A stretch of 64,000 nucleotides of DNA from Bugula neritina (lineage: Eukaryota; Bryozoa; Gymnolaemata; Cheilostomatida; Bugulidae), in assembly GCA_964035545.1 (NCBI GenBank), contig OZ037765.1, positions 30,430,004 through 30,494,003 of the forward strand. Direction: 5' to 3'. The position numbers and the translations under genes are program-made. The notes beneath the pieces were generated by a model, which did not search any database, was not told the origin of the DNA, and saw nothing but the letters and a program-made list of their open reading frames with translations. Below, piece by piece: positions 26,401 through 38,400 of the stretch; within the stretch, counting starts at the first letter, position 1, and every line of letters starts with the position of its first letter.

Positions 26401-29400
26401 TCAAACTCAGAAATGGTCAAAACATTGAATAGAAATAACAGCTTTAAACACCAAGTTTCAATAAAATCTAAAAGCTGAACACAGCGTACCATCTGCACAG
26501 GTGTGGTTATCATCATTGAGGACAGTGCCAGTCGGACATGCACAGTTGAGACCACCGGCTGGGGCCAGCAGACACAGGTGGGAACAATTCCCGTTGTTGA
26601 CGGCGCAGGGGTTTGTTATCTCTTCTGAAAGTATCAAAACAAGCTATGTGTATAGATTTGAGGATATAACAGACCCTCCCTACTCCCTATAGTATAGGCT
26701 AGAGTTGAAGTCAGTGTAAGGCGCTGATAGAAAGTAGAGATGTGCAGAAACAAGTGCATGCAAACTTAGTTTGTGATGCGATATGTGGGAATATATACTC
26801 TTAGGCCATGGAGGGTGATCAAATTCTTCTGCTGAAAGAGGTTGCAGTAACATTGAAAAGGTGTGAATAGCTTGTAGTTATTCAAGTGAATATTCCCCCA
26901 AATGCTGCACTCAGATGTTCAGATACAAGAGGGTTTTTAACAGTAAAAGAGGTTCGGTAACTGATAAAGTACTTCGATTACAGTACACCTGGTATTAAAG
27001 GGCCGGCCTCTGATTATTACCAATTTTTCAGGTTCAATAACCAAATCTTGAGCTTTGTCTGAAAATCTGACAGTAGGAACTGCTGCAATGAGCATTCTTT
27101 GCAGCAGCCTGAAGTATTGACCAGGGAGGGAAAGGGTAGTGAAGAGGAATATCCAAGTACAAGTGTATTCCGTGTATATGTAGTTGTAATCAAGTGTCAT
27201 TATTAACTAATCAATGCCGGATTACTCCTTTGAACTATACAGTTAATCCACAACACTAGAGAATACCATCTAACATAGAAGAAGGTGATGATTATTGTAT
27301 AAGACACTCTGTTTACTTACCTTGCCTCTCTGAAGTAAACACCTCAATATCCATAGGAGCGTACAGGTTACCCTGCACCTTGGTGATAACATTACAGTCA
27401 CTTTTGTTGCAAGAAAAGATGCTTTTGTTTTTCCAATCAGTCCAGTACAGCCTGTCTCTGTATACGGTTATAGCGAAGGGATGGGCCAGCGAACCATTTA
27501 TAACAACACCTCTACAATATATCAATATATATGACTATGAGTGAAAATACCTATCTAAATGGAATGGAAGATGGATAGGAAAAATATGAAAATATAAGCA
27601 TTTTAATTACATTATTAAATGAATTAATAAACTATTGCATCATATGCAGTAATAGCTTTGTTTTTTATGCATTGGGATATTATTTCAATTATTTACAATA
27701 TTATTATTCATATTATTTATATAGTTATAGTAGTATTTTGGAATGTGCCAATTCTATGAAGGAGAGTTGAAGGTGAATATATTATACAGAGTATATATTA
27801 TACAGAGTATATATTATACAGAGTATATATTATACAGAGTATATATTATACAGAGTATATATTATACAGAGTATATATTATACAGAGTATATACTATGCA
27901 GAGTATATACTATGCAGAGTATATACTATGCAGAGTATATATTATAGAGAGTATATATTATACAGAGTATATATTATACAGAGTATATATTATACAGAGT
28001 ATATATTATACAGGGTATATATTATACAGAGGATATATTATACAGAGTATATACTATACAGAGTATATACTATACAGAGTATATATTATACAGAGTATAT
28101 ATTATACAGAGTATATATTATACGGAGTATATATTATACAGGGTATATATTATACAGGGTATATATTATACAGAGTATATATTATACAGAGTATATACTA
28201 TACAGAGTATATATTATACAGAGTATATATTATACAGAGTATATATTATACAGAGTATATATTATACAGAGTATATATTATACAGAGTATATATTATACA
28301 GAGCATATATTGATGCTCAGTAAACAGCCACCCAAGCAGCAGATAGTAATTGCTGCCAGCTACAGAGTGCATAATTAGCAGCAAATGAGACACCAGTGAG
28401 TGCAATAGAAGCACTAGATAAAGGAAATACTCTACAATCAATACGAGGTGATGAAAACACTTACACATAATGTAAGTGCTTTAAGTGAGTTTTAGGAGAT
28501 GAACAAAAGTAAGTAGACAGATTGTTTGGTAGGTATGAAGATGTGTAGGTGAAATATAAAGCATGAACGTATGCTTGGTGTTAGGTTGTGAGGCATGCAG
28601 GTGAACATGTGAGAGTAATACTAAGGTAGTGTGAGAGTAATACTAAGACAGTGAGAGAGTACTACTAAGACAGTGAGAGAGTAATACTAAGATAGTGAGA
28701 GAGTAATACTAAGATAGTGAGAGAGTAATACTAAGACAGTGAGAGAGTACTACTAAGATAGTGTGAGAGTAATACTAAGATAGTGTGAGAGTAATACTAA
28801 GATAGTGTGAGAGTAATACTAAGATAGTGAGAGAGTAATACTAAGACAGTGAGAGAGTAATACTAAGACAGTGAGAGAGTAATACTAAGATAGTGTGAGA
28901 GTAATACTAAGATAGTGAGAGAGTAATACTAAGATAGTGTGAGAGTAATACTAAGATAGTGAGAGAGTAATACTAAGATAGTGAGAGAGTAATACTAAGA
29001 TAGTGTGAGAGTAATACTAAGATAGTGTGAGAGTAATACTAAGATAGTGAGAGTAATACTAAGATAGTGAGAGAGTAATACTAAGATAGTGTGAGAGTAA
29101 TACTAAGATAGTGAGAGAGTAATACTAAGATAGTGAGAGAGTAATACTAAGATAGTGTGAGAGTAATACTAAGATAGTGAGAGGGTAATACTAAGATAGT
29201 GAGAGAGTAATACTAAGATAGTGAGAGAGTAATACTAAGATAGTGTGAGAGTAATACTAAGATAGTGAGAGAGTACTACTAAGATAGTGAGAGAGTAATA
29301 CTAAGATAGTGTGAGAGTAATACTAAGACAGTGAGAGAGTAATACTAAGACAGTGAGAGAGTAATACTAAGACATGCTATGATCTACAACATCCTACCTA

Positions 29401-32400
29401 TTCGTCCCATCGATGTCTGCAGTGTGAATATAGCTCAACGAGGCATCCACCCAGTAGAGTTTCCTCTCGAAGTAGTCAATGGTGAGACCGTTAGGCCAAC
29501 TGATCTCTTCAGATATGACGGTGGTTCTGGTAGACAGATCTCCATTCATACCGGCTCTCTCTATCTTAGCCTCCTCGCCCCAGTCTGTCCAGTACATATA
29601 CCTACAACATACGTTACATGTACCTACAGCATACAATATATGTACCTACAGCATACAATATATGTACCTACACCATACAATATATGTACCTACAGCATAC
29701 AATACATGTACCTACAGCATACAGTACATGTACCTACAGCATACAATATATGTACCTACAGCATACAATATATGTACCTACAGCATACAGTACATATACC
29801 TACAGCATACAATACATATATCTACACCATACAATATATGTACCTACACCATACAATATATGTACCTACACCAGGGTTGGGGTAATTGTAATTTGTAATT
29901 GTAATTGGTTGTAATTAATTACATTTTTTCAAGTAATTGAATGTAATTTGTAATTGATGTATAAAAATGTAATTGTAATTGTAATTGTAATTAATTACAT
30001 TGCTAATGTAATTGATTTTTACAATTACTTTATAATTACATATCAATTACTTCGTATTATTTTTAACTCCTAAATTTGGTTTATACCTTTTTACCATAGC
30101 TACTGTTTAATAAGAAGTTCAAACTAATTCAAAATAGTATTGCATCACTCTACTACTCACTCCTAAGATTTCTCAGTGCAGTTGGATCCAGAGAGTGAGA
30201 TTGCATAACTTATATTTGTCTTTTGTAAGATCAAAGGAGGTTATACACTAATTCACACCAACGTATAGATGGATTTTAGCGTTGGAAGAAGTTATGTAAA
30301 CATGTAAAGGCATGGCTAATTAATAGGTAGAGGGAGTCAATTCCATTTAAAGTTTTCACCAATGTGAAATAAGAATAAAGGATGTTAATAGGGCTGCTAA
30401 CACCTAGAAGGTAGCCAGTAAAAGAGATGTTGGAACAACATTACAAAATCTACTTATCTCCATTGAAATTATCACCTAATTAATGCAAGCTTTCAAGGCC
30501 CACCTGTAGCCTGCTATAAAATTGGCCATGAATAAAGAAGAAGTTCATTCTGCATTGAGAATTCTCTAAGCTAACACTGCAGCTCTAACAGTATGACTCA
30601 AGTTTGGGACCACTTCATTTTACCTGAAGGTTATGACAAGAGCGAAAACAACTTTAAAGCCAAATGCAAACATTGCTCATCATCCATCTCAGGATCCAGA
30701 AAAGCAACATCTAACTTTGTGACACATTTAAAGGTAAAGTTTGACAATTTATACATTCTATTAATATCTTAGTTCTACACATAATGATACTATATTGTTT
30801 GACTGAGTTTATATGTTATTTAGTTTTATGAATATGATGACATAGCTTAGACATTAGATATATAAAACAGCTTGTCTAATAGACAAGCTATTTTATCTAT
30901 CTGTTCAAAACAAAGCAACATGAATACATATATCACTTAAATGTTTAACTCTTGCTGTCTGCACTGTGTTTTTACAGAGGAAGCACAAAGATGTCCATTT
31001 GTCTCATAAACCAGCCAACATAGCCTCCTGTCAGTCAACTTTAAACACATTTGTTGTACCAATTAAAAAGTACGGGCCCTGTGATTCACGACAGAAACAG
31101 ATCACAGATCTTTTGGTGAAGACGATTGCTGGTGACTTGCTTCCACTTTCTTTTGTGGAAAGTGAAAACTTCAGGAGCCTAATGCAAACGACAGAACCTC
31201 GTTACACTATGCCCAGCCGGAAGCACTTAACCACCACCCTTATTCCAAACAAGGTCAAGGAAGTAGACAGAATAATGCGGGCACAACTGAAAAATGCTTC
31301 TTCAGTGTGTATTACTGTGGATATGTGGTCCAATCGACAGATGAAGGGGTTCATTGGGATTACCGGTCATTACATCTTAAACTGGACCCTTCAATCTGTC
31401 ATGCTAGCCTGCTCTCGTTTTCAAGGCCGTCACACTGCAGACAAGATCTCTGATCAGGTAGATGAGACGCTAGCATACTTTGGAATTGATGACAAGGTTA
31501 CGAATATAACTACTGATAATGCAGCAAACATGACTAAGGCATTTGGCTTACCAGGGTTTGAGAGCATAAAGGATAATGAAGAGGATTCAGATGAAGATGA
31601 CAAAATGAATTATGAGGAAACAGGTGTGGAGCATGATCCATGCTTTGCACACACACTGCAGTTAGTGGTAAAGGATGGACTTAAGCAAGCTGGGTCATTA
31701 ACTAAAGTTCTTTCTAAAGCAGCTCACATTGTTAGTTTTATAAGGCGATCAACTTTAGCCACGGACATCCTTGAAGGTGAGCGGCGAGTCCAAGCTGCAA
31801 CCTGCACTAGATGGAATTCACAACTTTTGATGATTCGGTCTATCTTGCGATTGTCAGAAGAAAGAATTGCAGACCTTGGTTGCCCAAAACTATTAACAAA
31901 TGATCGTAAAACTCTAGAGGATGTGTGTGATATACTTGTGCCATTTGAAAAGGCCACACATGCAGTGCAGGGTGACCAGGGTGTCACAGCTAGTTTTGTA
32001 ATACCATGCATCCGTGGAACAAAACTTCAACTGGCGGAGATGGCACAGAAGTACAATTGCCGGTTTGTGTTGGCTCTGCAAACATCTTTTATGAAGCGCA
32101 TGGCTTTGTACGAGAATAAGGAAGTCTTTCTCCTGGCGACAGCCCTTGATCCTCGCTTTAAACTAAAGTGGTGCCAGGGGTCAGAGTTGGAGAAACTGAC
32201 AACTGATCTAGTGCACAAAGCTGAGCGAGTGGCCGCAGTTAAAGAACCTTCTATTGAAGAAACAGAGCCCCCTGCAAAGAAACCAAAACTGGATGGTGAT
32301 TTCTTTGACTTTTTCCTCGAGTCACAGCCGGTAGTCAATACTCCATCATCTAATGCAAAGCAAGAAGTAGAGGAGTATCTTGCTGCCCCCCTCCTGGAAA

Positions 32401-35400
32401 GAACCAAAGACCCGATGACTTTTTGGGGGGTGAATGATTCAAAATACCCTCATTTGGCTACTCTTGCTGCCAGGTACTTGGCAGTGCCAGCTTCCTCTGC
32501 CTCTGTAGAACGCTTGTTTAGTGTTGGAGGAAAAATTTTCAGGCCTGATAGATGTTGCCTATCAGATCATGTGTTTGAAAATCTTATGTTTTTAAAATGC
32601 AATGGACATTTGTAAATGGAGCAAATAAACTTTTGATTAATATCAAGTAAAATAGTTATTATTAATTTTTTGAATACAAATAATTGTTACTAATGGTGTG
32701 GCTAATAAAATTTAAAAAATGATGAAACTATGTTCCTATTCTTTCTGGTTTGGTGTCAAAGTAATTGTAATTGTAATTAATTACATTGCAATGTAATTGT
32801 AATTGTAATTAATTACATTACGTTTCAACTGTAATTGTAATTGTAATTGTAATTGATAAATTCTCATGTAATTGTAATTGTAATTAATTACATTCATTTG
32901 TAATTGACCCCAACCCTGACCTACACCATACAATATATGTACCTACAGCACACCATACAATATATGTACTTACAGCATACAATATATGTACCTACACCAT
33001 ACAATACATATACCTACACCATACAATATATGTACCTACACCACATCACACAGTAGGTGTACCTACACCACACATCACCCAGGCACATGGCTTTTTGTCA
33101 ACATAAAGTACTGGTCTATTATGTTAACTGATTTAGTGAATGTTTAGCACATGAGCCTAAGGAACTGTAAACCTACAGTCTATTTACCAAGAACAATGCC
33201 CACAGAAACTCCAAGATTGACACTAATTCATAATTTCACCCACTGAATGCCACATAATGAGTTTTATTTAAATAGTCTATGTCAAACAAAAATCTAATCA
33301 TAACCAAATTGTTGCAAAGAACTTAAACAAAACAAAATCAGTTTAAAGAAAATAATTACCCATGAATAATAGAGCCAGAAGAAAACAATCGCATGTCAAA
33401 ACTTGATAACATGGCAGGACAATAGACGATGTAAAGTTGGTACATTTAGTACCTTGTACCAACTCTAGAATACTCACCACTAAAACTTATATAAACTTCT
33501 GCAAGTTCAAATGCAAAATGCATACTTTTAGAAAATAGCTGTGCAACTTTTATTACATGCATTATTTTATTTCATATCTTAAATTTATGAACCATGAGTT
33601 CATTTTTCAAAATGTTTAAATTAAGTGCTCAAAAAATGCAATTAAAATTTTTATTCTTGCACAAATACCCTGGTGCAGTTTGACCACAACCCCAGCTGTT
33701 TTGGCAAACACATTTAATGGTTTTTTTATTGACATAGTGGTGAATGAGCTGGTTGTTTTTGGCAGTTGGGTAGACTTGAAGCTTGGCAGCTTTTAAACAA
33801 TTCTGATTGGCAGGATTTTACACGATAAGTTGATGTTTGTATCTGATTGGCCTAATAATGCATTTGCATTTGAAAATGTAGAGTTTTATTTAAGCTATAA
33901 TGGTGATATTTTAGAGTTGGCACACACCCCTTTTGGGTTGAGTTTTATAGTCTGTTCCTGCTGTAGTCATCTACAACAACAGTGTATAGGGAAATTATTA
34001 GTATTACGAAATCTGTTTTGGCTTACTTTGCTATGCCAGTATTCTGACTTAGTTTGTAATCAACTATGTTGGCAGTTAAAACTGAGGGTGATTTCATCAA
34101 AGGTGGACATTGCTGAGGGTTTAGAACATCAAATCAACCAGTGCTGTTACTTGGTTTTATTGTAAAGCAGTAGTGAGAGCATAGCACACTATCACAGTCA
34201 CTGAGCTGCAATGACAGTATGTAAGGCACGTCAAAACACTAGCCTAGTCTCTGTTAGTATGTAGAGCAGTAGCACAGTTACAGCAGTCACACCACCCCTC
34301 TCTATCCTGTCTACCAAGCACAGAGGTTGCAATAATGATAATCATTTCATGATTTAGTTTTAAATCAATGCATACTACTAAATACATTCTCATAGTCTAA
34401 TGTAATAAATTATAAAAAAGTTGTTTAACATGCACATTACAAATGCATTAGCCTACGCTAACTATAAATTATTTGCTTGTGTATACCCGCACTATTATTT
34501 TATTTTAAATTTGTAAAACAGTAGCTTTTTACTCTGTCACATATTCATCTGCATTGGATTTAAATGCACAGCTATTAGCAATAGATAATGTAGAAATTTT
34601 GTATAAAAATGAGTATTAGCATGTAGTGCCTTGCATGTGGGTCTATATTGTTTTGACGTGCCTTACATAAGATAATATAATAGAACTGACGAGTTTGGTG
34701 TAGCCACTGTCATTGCAGCTCAGTGACTGTGATAGTGTGCTATGCTCTCACTACTGCTTTACAATAAAACCAAGTAACAGCACTGGTTGATTTGATGTTC
34801 TAAACCCTCAGCAATGTCCACCTTTGATGAAATCACCCTCAGTTTTAACTGCCAACATAGTTGATTACAAACTAAGTCAGAATACTGGCATAGCAAAGTA
34901 AGCCAAAACAGATTTCGTAATACTAATAATTTCCCTATACACTGTTGTTGTAGATGACTACAGCAGGAACAGACTATAAAACTCAACCCAAAAGGGGTGT
35001 GTGCCAACTCTAAAATATCACCATTATAGCTTAAATAAAACTCTACATTTTCAAATGCAAATGCATTATTAGGCCAATCAGATACAAACATCAACTTATC
35101 GTGTAAAATCCTGATAATCAGAATTGTTTAAAAGCTGCCAAGCTTCAAGTCTACCCAACTGCCAAAAACAACCAGCTCATTCACCACTATGTCATTAAAA
35201 AAACCATTAAATGTGTTTGCCAAAACAGCTGGGGTTGTGGTCAAACTGCACCAGGGTATTTGTGCAAGAATAAAAATTTTAATTGCATTTTTTGAACACT
35301 TAATTTAAACATTTTGAAAAATGAACTCATGGTTCATAAGTTTAAGATATGAAATAAAATAATGCATGTAATAAAAGTTGCACAGCTATTTTCTAAAAGT

Positions 35401-38400
35401 ATGCATTTTGCATTTGAACTTGCAGAAGTTTATATAAGTTATAGTGGTGAGTATTCTAGAGTTGGTACAAGGTACTAAATGTACCAAATTTACATCGTCT
35501 ATTCACCAGTGTGCAAGGCCTCAGTCGTATTGGCAATAGTAAAAACAGGCATTTCATTCCATGTTTATTTATTATATTCAAATAAATAGAATGTCAAATT
35601 TTTCAATAGTAAATATGTGTCAGATGGATTACAGATGAATGATAGAAATAATTGTGAGTGCAATGTTCAGTGTTGTGCTTGCCTGGGCAGTACCCCACTG
35701 GCATTTACACATTGCAGTGTCCCATGTCAGGTTTCAAGTCTAACCGCCACGAAGGCTACCAACATAAATAGAGTGACAGGAGTGGTGCATGGCGCCCCAC
35801 ATTTTCCAGCAATGAATTAAGGACCTAGATGCAAATAACAGAACAAATCTGGAGATATGCTTGTTTTGAGAGAAATGTTGACACTAGATATTCCTACCAG
35901 AACGCTGCATACCAAAGTTATTTTGGTGCATGTCAAAAGTGTTTACCAATTTGCTTTAATAACAATACAACACTATATTATATCAGAGTGGTGCTGATCA
36001 AATAGACGTAGAATTGGCTGAGAAGTGGCGATGGTATGTGTCACATGTCATGCAGCATATATATGTCATATCAGAATCTTGATTAATGATAGACGTATAG
36101 TATGCCATTGTTGGAAAAACACACAGCCACAGTGGCTGGGATATAACTATAATTAATAACAAACTGAATTATATGCAGCTAATAAATAGCTGAGTAAGTG
36201 AATGTATAATGAATGGTGATTTAATGGTGGGCCAGCAGACATTCTACTCACCCTGTACGCGGATCCAGCGCCAGAGCTCTAGGCTGGTCCACCCTGTCAT
36301 AATACAGCACCTTCCTATGGCTGCCGTCCTTTAGCTCGCACACCTCTATATGCTGTAAGTCAGCATCCACCCAATACAACTTCTGAGTCACCCAATCAAT
36401 AGCTAGCCCGTCTGGTGTGTGCACCCCTGTTGAACATAACACTCATATACAACAGCTGAATATTCTAGTAACATGAATCATGAGCTCTCTGACAGCGCTT
36501 GCCAGTTGCTTGCATTCTCGCACTTCATCAACATAGCCTCTGCTGACATGTCATTCTTATATTGGCAGCAAGGGTGCATAGCAGAGGGTGATTCAGAAAA
36601 GATGTTGTGCTGATAGAAGCATTAGCCTGTCTTGTGTCTATATAGACTGAGTTTAGTTCCTAAATGTGTATAATTAACCAGAGAAGTGTGAATTAGAAGT
36701 ACTACATATACCAAGTACATTGAGCTGCCCTAAGCCTAGGGCCACACGGTGCGTATTTTCGCATGCGAAAATTGAAATCACAAGTAGCAAAGGTGTCCAC
36801 TGTGCGCGTTGAGAAAACGTTCGCACTTGCGTTGAAAATGCTGAGCGACAAGTGCGAATCGTCTCTGTCATCGTCACCTAATTGGCTGGTAGCTATTCAG
36901 CGAGCCCAATTTCTTTAATTTAGTGCTACATCCCAGCAAATTGCGTTCTATTGAAAGCGAGTGCGATTTAAAAATGAAAGCTTTATTTATCACGCATCAC
37001 TGACGCTACAGTGGACACCTTTGCTACTTGTGATTTCAATTTTCGCATGCGAAAATACGCACAGTGTGGCCCTAGGCTAACTGTTTTACCCGTGCTGTTT
37101 ACACCTACAAGATCATTGTTCCAAATGAGTGCACACAACTTTCCATTTCTGTACACTGCTGCTGCTAGGCTCTCTTTAGAGTAACTCAATTTCCATAAAG
37201 TCAATACTTAGTTCACTTCAAAACTACATGAAACGCTGCCGCAATAAATAGTAATTTGAATGCAGAGTACCATCATACCATTAGAAACTATCTTCACTGG
37301 ATCATCAAGATTTGGAGACGTTGCACAAAATATCCCCTCGTAATGCTCGGTCCAGCAAAATGTTGTCCTGTCTTTTCCTTTTTTGTCCTTCTCGTACAGA
37401 AAGTCGACAGCAGCTGCCTCTGAGAGACCCGCCAGAAGTACAGTACTGTTACTGTTGACCAGAGAGGAGTCTGTCAACTGTATGTCTTTCCGATTGGAAA
37501 ATAGAAGCTTGGGGGAACCTAAACAGCACCAAATTGAGTTGAATGAAAATATAAACAAAAACATATCCTTGGTGACTAAAAGGACAGAAATATCACCATA
37601 GAGTGAAATAGATGACCCCCACACTCTGCTCATAATTATGCTAATTAAACTGCTAGAAGTAATTAGCCTACAGTTGACTTGGATGCTAGCCTATCAGCCT
37701 AACTCATAGTTTCCCTGAGCACACCCTAAATAGACAACTTCAGTCCGGGCATATCATTTCAATTTTTTCAGTAATTATTTAACTGCAATATTCATAAAAG
37801 TAGACAGTTATATGCAAAAACATTCCAAAAACATTGCAATTAGCATAAAAAGATGCCAACAAAAGTATAGGCCTATATTTAAAATTATAATTTATGGTGA
37901 CAGATTTAATCAACGCTTAACAGAGATACAATTACAACTCTTCAGCTTTTACTAAAGTGAAGTCTGATTAAGCAGCTCTCTATTAACACCAGACTTGAAG
38001 AGTTAAATTCAATTCAAAGCGAAAAAAAATTTCTGGTATAAATATTCTGGACTGTTGTACCTAGGTTCGGCTAACTTCTACAATTTCCTTTACTGCAACT
38101 CGAAATTGAAGCTTGATACATTTGTAGCAACTAGACATACTAGAATTGCCCACAATTAATCATGAATCTAAATTAGCTGAGATTTCTTATCTTGATTAAA
38201 AATGTTATTTTCAATAAAATATATTAAAATCTTACAAAAAAAATAATATCTATCAATGAATATCTTTAAAATTCTAATGAAAACAAATAAATTACAGTGT
38301 TGTAGTCAACAAATTATTTAATTTTAAAACCCCAAGTTGAAAAATTCAATAGGGCGTGAAAAAATTAATCACTGAGCCCACCGCTTTATTTTTTATTAAT

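Noticed and set aside
27743-28378. Open frame of 211 codons made of [16 protein letters not shown] repeats
   Set aside because: A 16-bp repeat without stop codons gives this automatically; no splice or start context.
28609-29374. CRISPR-like array
   Set aside because: Units are head-to-tail without unique spacers; it is a eukaryotic minisatellite.
29379-29914. Open frames rich in [11 protein letters not shown] repeats on the plus strand
   Set aside because: Product of the 22-bp minisatellite and the antisense of LRP5/6 exon 4.
33830-35094. A 111-codon frame ([13 protein letters not shown]) present twice in opposite orientation
   Set aside because: Identical because the palindrome arms are copies; part of it is the translation of the nested inverted repeat, and the composition is not protein-like.
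35617-35820. Cysteine-rich 67-codon frame in intron 3
   Set aside because: No splice sites, no start context, no recognisable motif.
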